A DNA stretch of 64,000 nt, taken from an uncultured Gammaproteobacteria bacterium. GTDB lineage: Bacteria > Pseudomonadota > Gammaproteobacteria > DRLM01. The stretch covers positions 62,001 to 126,000 of the forward strand of contig CAMYKQ010000057.1 in assembly GCA_947259075.1 (NCBI GenBank). The letters are read 5' to 3'. The notes beneath the pieces were generated by a model. The model searched no databases and was not told the origin of the DNA. It saw only the letters and a list, made by a program, of their open reading frames with translations. The number at the start of each line of letters is the position of its first letter. Position 1 is the stretch's first letter. A program made the translations under genes and the position numbers. Shown here in pieces: positions 9,440 to 17,320 of the stretch.

Positions 9440-10579
9440 TCAGTGCGACACCCGCAGCGTGCGCCACGCCACCAGCCACGCCACGCCGCTCACCAGCGCC
9501 GCGCTCACGAAGCTCACGGTCGGCCCGGCGCTCTCCCAAGTGAAGCCGCTGTACAACGCGCCCAAGGCCCCGCCCGCGCCGAAGCTGAGACTGCTATATA
9601 GAGCCTGGCCCCGCCCTTGATGCCGCCCCTGAAAATAGCGGTGAATCAGCTGAATCGCCACGCCGTGGAACACCCCGAAGGTTGCCGCGTGCAACAATTG
9701 CGCGGCTATCAACACCGGCAGATTATCAACGAAAAACGCGATCAGCAGCCAACGCAGGGTCGCCAGCGCCACACTCGCCAGCAATAAAATGCGCAGGCCG
9801 AAGCGCGGCACCAGGCGGTGCATCACCAGAAAAATCCCGACTTCGGCGATCACCCCCAGCGCCCATAACTGGCCGATCAGGCTGCGGGAATAACCGTGAC
9901 CCTCAAGATAAATGGAATAAAACGTGTAATAAGGCCCGTGACTGGCCTGCATCAAAAAACACACCGCCAGCAGCGCGAAGACATGGGGCTGTTTCAGCAC
10001 ACGGCCCAGCGGCTCATATTGAGCGGAGACCGGCGGCGCGGCACGCTCCGGCACATTCAAACTGCTCAACCAAATCCCCGCGAACAACATCACCAGCACC
10101 ACGGGCAACAACCCAATGCCGTAGTGATCGAGCAAAGGCCCCAGTCCGGCCACCGCGCCGATGAAACCGATCGAGCCCCAAATGCGGATGCTGGTGTAGC
10201 GGTGCGGCTGTTCACCGAGGTGATTGAGCGTGGTCACCTCGAATTGCGGCAGCGCCGCGTTCCAAAAAAAACTGAAGACGATCATCACCAGCGCCAGCCA
10301 CCAAAAACCCTGGCCGAAAAACACCCCGGCGAAAGTCAGCGCGGCGGCGAAGGAACCGATGCGCACGATGCGCATGCGTTCACCCGTGTGATCGGCGATC
10401 CAGCCCCAGACATTGGGCGAGATGATCTTGGTCATCATCATCAGCGCCATGAGCTGGCCGATGGCCAGCGCGGAAAAACCGAGGTTCTCTAAATAAAGCG
10501 ACCAGTACGGCAGCAGCGCGCCGAGCGCGGCGAAATAAAACAGATAAAAGCCCGAGAGCCGCCAATAAGGCACCGGCAT
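9440..10579 (-). CDS. MFS transporter, HcaT/PPP-like subfamily
   Basis: An inner-membrane secondary transporter of 379 residues with about 12 hydrophobic segments. The opening MPVPYWRLSGFYLFYFAALG and the IADHTGERMR loop after the second segment pair resemble the phenylpropionate-permease-like (HcaT) MFS subgroup. The substrate is unknown. I prefer the ATG at 10579, which matches the subfamily start; the longer frame begins with TTG at 10600. It is flanked by aroC upstream and the VOC gene downstream on the same strand, so a short operon is plausible. Confidence 0.82.
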   Translation of the reverse strand: MPVPYWRLSGFYLFYFAALGALLPYWSLYLENLGFSALAIGQLMALMMMTKIISPNVWGWIADHTGERMRIVRIGSFAAALTFAGVFFGQGFWWLALVMIVFSFFWNAALPQFEVTTLNHLGEQPHRYTSIRIWGSIGFIGAVAGLGPLLDHYGIGLLPVVLVMLFAGIWLSSLNVPERAAPPVSAQYEPLGRVLKQPHVFALLAVCFLMQASHGPYYTFYSIYLEGHGYSRSLIGQLWALGVIAEVGIFLVMHRLVPRFGLRILLLASVALATLRWLLIAFFVDNLPVLIAAQLLHAATFGVFHGVAIQLIHRYFQGRHQGRGQALYSSLSFGAGGALGALYSGFTWESAGPTVSFVSAALVSGVAWLVAWRTLRVSH

Positions 10580-10634
10580 GGATCGCTCGCTGGAATTCAA
10601 GTGGTATGTGGGTGCGGCACGGCCGAGGCCGCCG

Positions 10635-11750
10635 CTATTCCGCGCCCGGCGCGCTGGCGGGAATCACCGGCGTCTCGCTGCGCACGTCGGCGTTCTGCGC
10701 GCGGTGGCGCAGCATGTGTTCCATCAGCACCAGGGCCAGCATGGCCTCGGCGATGGGCGTGGCGCGGATGCCGACGCAAGGGTCGTGACGGCCGGTGGTG
10801 ATGACCTCGACGGGCTGACCGTGCAAGTCCACGCTGCGCCCGGGCAGGCGCAGGCTGGAAGTGGGCTTGAGCGCCAGGCTGGCGACGATGTCCTGACCGG
10901 TGGAGATACCGCCCAACACACCGCCGGCATGGTTGCTGAGAAATCCGGCGGGGGTGATCTCGTCGCGGTGCTCGGTGCCCTTCTGTTCCACGCAGGCGAA
11001 ACCGGCGCCGACCTCGACTCCCTTCACCGCGTTGATGCACATCAGCGCCTTGGCGATGTCGGCATCCAAACGATCGAAGACCGGCTCGCCCCAGCCCGGC
11101 GGCACGCCGGTGGCGACGACATTGATGCGCGCGCCGATGGAATTGCCTTCCTTGCGCAAGGCATCCATATAGGCCTCCAACTCCGCCAGCTTGCCCGGGT
11201 CGGGGCAGAAGAAAAAATTGTTGTTGACCTCGGCCCAATCAAAGGCGCCCGTGTCGGTGCGAATAGGGCCGAGCTGGGCGAGGTAACCGCGCACCTCCAC
11301 CCCGTAACGCTCGCGCAGATATTTCTTGGCGATGGCGCCCGCCGCCACCCGCATCGCAGTCTCGCGCGCAGAGGAGCGGCCGCCGCCGCGGTAATCGCGG
11401 AAGCCGTATTTTTGCTGGTAGGTGTAATCGGCGTGGCCGGGGCGGAACTGCTCCGCGATCTTGGAATAATCCTTGGAGCGCTGATCGGTGTTGCGGATGA
11501 GCAAGCCGATGGGCGTGCCGGTGGTGCGGCCCTCGAACACCCCGGAAAGAATCTCCACCTCGTCGGCTTCACGGCGCTGGGTGGTGTGGCGCGAGGTGCC
11601 GGGTTTGCGGCGGTCGAGCTCGTGCTGAATGTCGGCGGCGGATAATGTCATCCCCGGCGGGCAGCCGTCGACGATCGCGCCCAGCGCTGGGCCGTGGCTC
11701 TCGCCGAAGGTGGAGACGGAAAATAAAGTACCAAAGGTGCTTCCAGACAT
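10635..11750 (-). CDS. aroC: Chorismate synthase
   Basis: Catalyses the last shikimate step, 5-enolpyruvylshikimate-3-phosphate to chorismate, using reduced FMN. The 371 residues match the usual bacterial length. Visible motifs are the N-terminal [18 protein letters not shown], the [15 protein letters not shown] segment, the arginine/serine-rich [18 protein letters not shown] and the C-terminal [17 protein letters not shown]. The last 20 residues form a family-variable tail. It runs toward the MFS gene with a gap of about 55 bp. Confidence 0.97.
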   Translation of the reverse strand: MSGSTFGTLFSVSTFGESHGPALGAIVDGCPPGMTLSAADIQHELDRRKPGTSRHTTQRREADEVEILSGVFEGRTTGTPIGLLIRNTDQRSKDYSKIAEQFRPGHADYTYQQKYGFRDYRGGGRSSARETAMRVAAGAIAKKYLRERYGVEVRGYLAQLGPIRTDTGAFDWAEVNNNFFFCPDPGKLAELEAYMDALRKEGNSIGARINVVATGVPPGWGEPVFDRLDADIAKALMCINAVKGVEVGAGFACVEQKGTEHRDEITPAGFLSNHAGGVLGGISTGQDIVASLALKPTSSLRLPGRSVDLHGQPVEVITTGRHDPCVGIRATPIAEAMLALVLMEHMLRHRAQNADVRSETPVIPASAPGAE

Positions 11751-11989
11751 GGGGCGTTATTGTAGCGGGGATTGGCGCTATCGTCTCGCATAAATAACCA
11801 TGGTCTGGCGGGATCAATATTATGACTAATATTCCACTCAGCCATCTCAATTCTATGCGGATTCATGGCACGGTAGGCGACGCGTAAGTGGCTGGTGTAA
11901 AAGCAATAGATAATCGGCACGCCGGCCGCAAAATAGCCGGCGCCCCAAACATCTAACCATGCCGGAAACATCCGAGGGAATCATAAAAA
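11751..11989. other. Intergenic stretch without a supported gene
   Basis: An open frame runs leftward across this stretch into aroC (11971 to 11648). It has no Shine-Dalgarno or family resemblance and overlaps aroC in another frame, so I treat it as non-coding. Confidence 0.5.
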
Positions 11990-12024
11990 AATCGGGTGAC
12001 CTCTTCCTAGTGGGTCACCCGATT
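11990..12024 (-). terminator. Rho-independent terminator of the 12075-13124 gene
   Basis: A long stem (AATCGGGTGACC paired with GGGTCACCCGATT) has a loop of about 10 nt and is followed on the minus strand by a T-tract. It lies about 50 bp past the stop codon of the secreted-protein gene. Confidence 0.88.
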
Positions 12025-12074
12025 CATTTTAAGCGTGATACAAAGATGGCGATGAGGCCAGCTTTGCTGGATAG

Positions 12075-13124
12075 CTAGTCTTTACCACCGGAAAAAGGCA
12101 CGGGCATGGTCGGCATCACCCCAAACATATTATCCCAGGACCAGGGACGGCCAGGCGCGCTCTCCTTGTCCCAGGCCCAGGTGCCGGGCGTCGTATCATT
12201 CAGATTATCGTATGACTGGTAGCCGATGCTGGTACGGCCCTCTCCGCCGGTGTAGAACATACCGAACCAAGTCGCGACCGCATCTCCGCCTTTGGTAAAG
12301 GCGGGAATGGAGGAACTGCCATTATCCGAACTGCCGCCCGTGGGTCCCCCGCCCAGCCGGCCTGGGTTCAGATCACCGGCGCGGCGTCTGCGCGAGAACG
12401 CATAGACGTCCTGGGGCATGGATTCGCGTGCCTTGATCGGGTCGAAAAAGCGCATATTGATACCGACCTGGTCGATATCCCAGGCCACGCCAGTTTGATT
12501 ACCGGCGGCGTCCACGTTCTGGGCAAACCAGAAATCATTTTGCCAGGTGGCGCCTGGTACCGGGGAAGCCGGTCCATTTTTCTGCTTGATTTCGACAGTC
12601 CGTGTGGCGCTGTCGGCCGCCCATCCCGTGTGTATCAAGGTGGTGAGGCTGAAAGGGCCTTGCTTGTTGACTGAACCCGAATCAGTGAGGGTCTGCTTCA
12701 ATGCAATGCCGCTGACCGCCGTGCCACCATCGGTGATGATATTGCTTTCGCCTGGCACGCCGGTTGTGCCGTTAGTCGATTCTGTACTACCCCAGCCTTG
12801 TTTAACGAAGCTTTCGCTGGAAAAAGACAGCGTAGCCGCGGTGCCGGTGGCATTCGAATTGGTGATGACGCTTTGTATGTATTTGCCGCTTGGGTTGTTG
12901 ATCTCGCGCTGCAACATGCCGGGGGTGGTCATCGGCGCTCTGCAGGAAACCCCCGCGACACATTCCGCGGTGATGGTGCCGTTGTTGACCGACCATCTGT
13001 CAAATGGCATGGGTGCCGCCGCGATGGCTAACAAAGGCACGCCCACCGTCGCCGTTCCCAACACCGTTCTTACAAGACCATTACGCATCGTCTGTCTCCC
13101 GAATCTTGTTATCGCGCCGCTCAT
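12075..13124 (-). CDS. Secreted protein of an unrecognised paralogous family (copy A)
   Basis: I do not recognise a named family. The 349-residue product starts with an export signal (RNGLVRTVLGTATVGVPLLA, cleavage likely after AIAAA). The mature part shares a clear pattern with the products at 13163-14218 and 17321-19372. It has W-S-V-N-N-G-T-I near the start, two cysteines around AECVAGVSC, GMLQREI, SESFVKQG, HTGWAAD, a GGDAVATW segment, YQSYDNLND and a C-terminal WDNMFGVMPTMP. The spacing of polar residues suggests an extracellular beta-rich fold. A GGGS-rich linker with RRRR lies near residues 240-270. Two starts are possible: ATG 13124 after GGGTGG and ATG 13088 after GGGAG. A terminator follows. 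Function is unknown. Confidence 0.75.
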   Translation of the reverse strand: MSGAITRFGRQTMRNGLVRTVLGTATVGVPLLAIAAAPMPFDRWSVNNGTITAECVAGVSCRAPMTTPGMLQREINNPSGKYIQSVITNSNATGTAATLSFSSESFVKQGWGSTESTNGTTGVPGESNIITDGGTAVSGIALKQTLTDSGSVNKQGPFSLTTLIHTGWAADSATRTVEIKQKNGPASPVPGATWQNDFWFAQNVDAAGNQTGVAWDIDQVGINMRFFDPIKARESMPQDVYAFSRRRRAGDLNPGRLGGGPTGGSSDNGSSSIPAFTKGGDAVATWFGMFYTGGEGRTSIGYQSYDNLNDTTPGTWAWDKESAPGRPWSWDNMFGVMPTMPVPFSGGKD

Positions 13125-13162
13125 TTGCAGCCACCCTTATAGATATAGATAAGCACGGAGTA

Positions 13163-14218
13163 CTAATCTTTGCCGCGACTCGGACCAAAACTCACGGCCG
13201 GCATGCCGGGTCTGGGTCCGAAAGGATTTTCCCACCAGGCGAACGGACCGGCATTACCAAAGACAAAATAACGGCCGATCTCCTTGGCGTCATTTAAATT
13301 ATCAATTGACTGAAAACCTTGCGCGAGGTCACAGCGGCCGCGGGGACGGCTTTCCCATTTACACTCATCGGTACTGGTCATGCGCTGACCACCCCACATG
13401 GTGGTGACGGTATCTCCCGGCTGCCAGGTAATGTTTTGGCCATCAGGCAAACTGGCGCTGCCGGCGGCGCTCAACATGTCACCGCCGACCTGACGGATGG
13501 ACACGGCCTGGGACTCTTTGTATGAATTACGACTATCTTCACTGGACTGGTCGATCCTGGTCGGCTGAACGAAGACCGTATCATAGTTTAGACGCGTACC
13601 CGTCTGGAGGCCGTCACTGTTGTTATTGCTCTGAATCAAGGTCACCGCATCGAAAGTCTTCCCCGTGTTCGAGGTTTCCTTGATGATTTGCGTAATGTCG
13701 ACATTGGGCTGGCCTGCGTCCGCCGCCCAGCCGGTTTTGATCATTGCCGCATATTCAAAATTCTGTGTGGCGTTGGAGGTGATGTTTTGCAGCTTGATGG
13801 CTTGCCTGTCGGCGATACCCGTCAGCGAGGTCTGCCCTTGCCCGCCTGTTTGCGGCGCCGTCGGGATATCCGAACCCGTGCCCAGTCTTCCACCCGCCGC
13901 CCGTACGAAGCCTTCATCGGAAAATGGAAGACCGGCTAGCGGCGTGCCACTGGCCGTTGACCCGGCGACGATGGTTTGGACATAACTGAGACCGCCCGGA
14001 GCGGTGCTCGAGACAGAACGCTGCAAAAAGCCCGGAGAGGTACCGACCACTTCGCAGCTGAAACCCGTCGGACAGGAGGCCGCTATCGTGCCGTTACTCG
14101 CCGACCAGCCATTAAACGGCACCGGCGGACCAGCCACCGCGGCGATAGGCGCCAGCGCGAGAAAAGAGGCCACGTTAATCATCATGAGAGCCGGACGCAT
14201 TTTATTTTCGCAGTTCAT
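13163..14218 (-). CDS. Secreted protein of an unrecognised paralogous family (copy B)
   Basis: This 351-residue product is a paralogue of its downstream neighbour, 38 bp away on the same strand, so the pair may be co-transcribed. It has a signal peptide (MMINVASFLALAPIAAVAG), then GWSASNGTIAASC, FSCEV, GFLQRSV, YVQTIV, ASGTPLAGLPFSDEGFVR, KTGWAADAGQPNVDITQ, VGGDMLSAAG, FQSIDNLNDA and NPFGPRPGMP. Two further cysteines lie in DECKWESRPRGRCD. The ATG at 14218 follows GGGTGG; the longer frame starts with GTG. No enzymatic motif is visible. The role is unknown; it is probably periplasmic or extracellular. Confidence 0.78.
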   Translation of the reverse strand: MNCENKMRPALMMINVASFLALAPIAAVAGPPVPFNGWSASNGTIAASCPTGFSCEVVGTSPGFLQRSVSSTAPGGLSYVQTIVAGSTASGTPLAGLPFSDEGFVRAAGGRLGTGSDIPTAPQTGGQGQTSLTGIADRQAIKLQNITSNATQNFEYAAMIKTGWAADAGQPNVDITQIIKETSNTGKTFDAVTLIQSNNNSDGLQTGTRLNYDTVFVQPTRIDQSSEDSRNSYKESQAVSIRQVGGDMLSAAGSASLPDGQNITWQPGDTVTTMWGGQRMTSTDECKWESRPRGRCDLAQGFQSIDNLNDAKEIGRYFVFGNAGPFAWWENPFGPRPGMPAVSFGPSRGKD

Positions 14219-14415
14219 ATTTGCCACCCGATTTTATTTATCGTTAGGGCCGTTCTTGATCACATTCACAGCCGCTACAGAACAATTATTGACTACCTTT
14301 GTTCTCTCTACCCACCTGGCCCGCAACCTGCCTGAATTGGGTTGAAACACGTCCTATGTTTTTTGTTCCATCAGGCTTACCAACGAGGCGCCCTTTTACT
14401 TAACACTTATCTTTG

Positions 14416-16470
14416 TTAACGAACCTGGCGCCGCCTTCTGGCAAAGGCAGTGACCCCCATCATGATCATCAAGGCCCAGGGACCCAGGGACCCACCACCC
14501 GTGCTCGCCGAAGCGTTGCCAGCCGTTTGCGCTGCGGGCACCGGCGTGTTAACGCCGCCGCTATTGGTATTGGTTTCTGCCGTGGTATTGCCCGAAGTAT
14601 CATTACCACCTGTTCCGCCAGCGCCGGAGGAACTGCCCACAGCAGCGGCGCCGTCGGCGACAAAGCGGGCTTCCGCGGCACATTCGATCGCACCATTTAC
14701 GAAGAGCGGCAAGCCAAGCAGATCCAAACTTGCCGGCGCAGCTGTGATAGCACCGACATATTCGATGGCGCCGATATCGCGCACTTCCAGATGGATGCTA
14801 TTACCGATTTGATCCGTATTGATATCCGCTGAGCCAGGCGCGGCACACACGGTGCCGCCCACGCTGGCGTGATTCAACTCCACAGTTAAAATATTGTCAC
14901 CCTTGTTGATGGCGCGGCTGTCAAAGTTCAGCGCCAGATGGCCTGCGCCGGTAGCACCCGCACTGCCCGGATTATAAGCAGCAAGTCCAAGGTCTGCCGC
15001 ATTCAGCGTGCCCGCCTTGAGATCGGTGCTGGTGCTGGTGCCGGTGTCAAGGGTGAAGAACAAAGGTTTGCCGCCTTCTTCATGCGCGTAGCGGATATCT
15101 GTTAGATATGGCATCTCGGTGGGCACGGTCAGGCAACCGTCGGTGTCGCCAATGATATTGTTGCCGGCTGAGATGATATAAACCGGATTTTTGTGGAAGT
15201 AAGGATAACCGGTGCAGTTTTGCGGCATGCCGGCGGGCGCGGTGTTATCCGCAAGTATGGTGTTTTTCAATACAATGGCGCCCTTCTGGACCAGAATGCC
15301 GCCGCCGCCGAAGGTGCTGAAACCCTCTCTGCCCACGCCATCATCACCCGCGTGATTGCCCACGATGGTGCTATTGATGATGATGATGATGCCTTCACCC
15401 CAAACGGTCTTGCCTCTGTCTTCGCCCGGATATCTATCGGGGCTGTTGTCACCGTAGGAACCTATGGCGCCGGCCCAGCGGGTTGCCACGTTCTTATAGA
15501 AGGTGCTGTTGACGATGGTCAGTTTGCCGCGGTTGTTTTCAATGGCGCCGCCACTGACCGATTTATTCTCAAAGAAGGTGCTGTTAGTGATGGTCGCATC
15601 GCCGGCGATATTCTCGATGGCGCCACCGTCGCCATCCTCGGTGATACAGTCAGGCAGGAAGCAAGTAGCATTGCCATTAAAGGTGCTGCCATCAACCGTC
15701 AAACGCCCCTGAATATTAATGATCGCACCACCCAAGGTGCCGCCTTTCACGTCTTCTTTGAGAAGGGTGTTGCGCTCAAAGGTGCTGTTACGTACTTCCA
15801 ACACCGCATTCGGACGATTCACGATGGCACCACCCTCATCACCCGCGGAATTCTCGATGAAAACGCCGTTATGAATAAAGGTCTTACCTTCATTAAATAT
15901 GGCACCGCCTCTTTTACCGTGCTCGAAACCATATCTCGAATAGCCGTTCTGCAGGGTGATGCCTTCCAGACGTAAGCTGGCGCCGGGACGCACATGGAAG
16001 AAACGAAAACGATTGGATTCGCTCGGGGACGACTCCTTGCCTCTCGGACCCTCGCGCTTGATCACCACGTCGCCGGATCCGGCGGCCTTGATGGTAATGT
16101 CCGAGGTAATCAGCGGGAGGCCATTCGGGCCGTAGATATATTCATCTGGGAGCTTCCTGACCGTGCCATCGGGATCAATGACTGAGACCTGATCGAATAA
16201 CTCCGACTCAACCTTGGTCAGGGTATAGACACCCGCACCGAGCGTAATCACATCTGCGCCAGGGTTAGCATTGGCGTCTTTAATCGCCTGAATCAAGGCT
16301 TGGGCGTTGCCGCCACTAACAGCAATTTCCGCCGCCGCCGCGCCCTGCTGCAGCCCCAAGCTTAAGGCGGTCATGGTGAAGATCGGGAGAAATACGAGGA
16401 GCGAACGAGATAGACCACGATTCTTAGTATTCGGAGCTCTCTTTATTCTCTTTGTGATGGTGCCACTCAT
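14416..16470 (-). CDS. Secreted right-handed beta-helix protein with GlyGly-CTERM tail
   Basis: A 684-residue surface or extracellular protein. After a signal peptide (cleavage near AAAAEIAV, about residue 46) comes ALIQAIKDANANPGADVITL, the equivalent of the CSLREA-type start of polymorphic beta-helix proteins. About residues 150-400 are beta-helix coils with repeating GGAI-N and STF-N motifs, for example GGAIFNEGKTF and GGAIENNRGKL. The last 30 residues are a glycine-rich stretch GGGSLG, a hydrophobic segment and a basic end ARRRRQVR. This tripartite form fits the GlyGly-CTERM signal cut by rhombosortase. A strong GGAGG precedes the ATG. It lies 197 bp upstream of copy B on the same strand. 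The ligand or substrate is unknown. Confidence 0.82.
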   Translation of the reverse strand: MSGTITKRIKRAPNTKNRGLSRSLLVFLPIFTMTALSLGLQQGAAAAEIAVSGGNAQALIQAIKDANANPGADVITLGAGVYTLTKVESELFDQVSVIDPDGTVRKLPDEYIYGPNGLPLITSDITIKAAGSGDVVIKREGPRGKESSPSESNRFRFFHVRPGASLRLEGITLQNGYSRYGFEHGKRGGAIFNEGKTFIHNGVFIENSAGDEGGAIVNRPNAVLEVRNSTFERNTLLKEDVKGGTLGGAIINIQGRLTVDGSTFNGNATCFLPDCITEDGDGGAIENIAGDATITNSTFFENKSVSGGAIENNRGKLTIVNSTFYKNVATRWAGAIGSYGDNSPDRYPGEDRGKTVWGEGIIIIINSTIVGNHAGDDGVGREGFSTFGGGGILVQKGAIVLKNTILADNTAPAGMPQNCTGYPYFHKNPVYIISAGNNIIGDTDGCLTVPTEMPYLTDIRYAHEEGGKPLFFTLDTGTSTSTDLKAGTLNAADLGLAAYNPGSAGATGAGHLALNFDSRAINKGDNILTVELNHASVGGTVCAAPGSADINTDQIGNSIHLEVRDIGAIEYVGAITAAPASLDLLGLPLFVNGAIECAAEARFVADGAAAVGSSSGAGGTGGNDTSGNTTAETNTNSGGVNTPVPAAQTAGNASASTGGGSLGPWALMIMMGVTAFARRRRQVR

Positions 16471-17198
16471 TGGTGCCTCCGCTCAACGCTTGTCATTGTA
16501 ATAGTTACGAATCCTTGCCGCGGCTTGCGCCTTGACCCTTGGCGCGCACTACAAGCAATACTTCGCGGCCCCGTCTATTCATACAGGCCGTTATATCCGT
16601 GAGGTTTTACTGAGACCGACCAGCATCCGCTGACGTGATGTGCTTCATGACTTCCCCCAAAATATTATTTATCTTTTTTGCCATCATTAATTTCGCGCTC
16701 TCTAAAGCTTTGGCGCGATATACCGCTATTAAACCGATTTGGGCTGCGCAAGTCAACTAACTGCTGAGAACCGCGGCGCTCCTGGGCACCCAAAACCTAG
16801 GTAAAAAATAACGCCCGGCAAGCCATAAAGCAAATAAGCGCATGGGAATATAGCGCGCCCCATGTTCGCCGGATGACAATCAACCCCGGGGATTCAGATT
16901 ATATTAGGCCCTGCCGCGGCGAGCCAACTTAGCGGATTATTGCGCCTACCTCTGTATTGCATAATAACTAAACGGCGGGGAATCACTTTAATCACTGATT
17001 CAACACCCATCACGCCCGAGGCCGTTGAAAATACTCACACACTCAAACTCGCGGCAAAATCCGCGCAGCGGATTCACCCCGCAACGGGATGCGCTGAAGA
17101 ATAGGAAATACATGGATTTTAGACGCCTTCCGCCTCACGACAGAGGTAACTCCAGATGACAAACATCTCAGAACATCTTCACTAACGAGCCGAGCTCG
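16471..17198. other. Long AT-rich intergenic region between divergent secreted-protein genes
   Basis: About 730 bp separate the beta-helix gene (leftward) from the fusion protein gene (rightward). Only short frames occur. The longest, minus 17043-17264 (73 codons), lacks a Shine-Dalgarno and resembles nothing known to me. The region probably carries divergent promoters and regulatory sites. I saw no repeats or structured RNA that I could name. Confidence 0.45.
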
Positions 17199-17228
17199 TT
17201 GACTTATTTTCCCGTAATTTGCTATGGT
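17199..17228 (+). promoter_or_regulatory. Extended -10 sigma70 promoter for the 17321 gene
   Basis: TTGACT (17199-17204) and TATGGT (17223-17228) are 18 bp apart, and TG at the extended -10 position (TGCTATGGT) compensates for the weak -10. The start codon lies about 85 bp downstream of the predicted start. Confidence 0.55.
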
Positions 17229-17320
17229 TCCGGCATAAATCTCAATGCAACCAGCAACAAGCAAACGCGCCCAATCGTTAGATAACTAGAGTGCAATTAT
17301 AAATAAGGCGGGGATGTTCA

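Noticed and set aside
11648..11971. 107-codon minus frame between aroC and the secreted-protein terminator
   Set aside because: It overlaps aroC in another frame, with no Shine-Dalgarno and no recognisable family.
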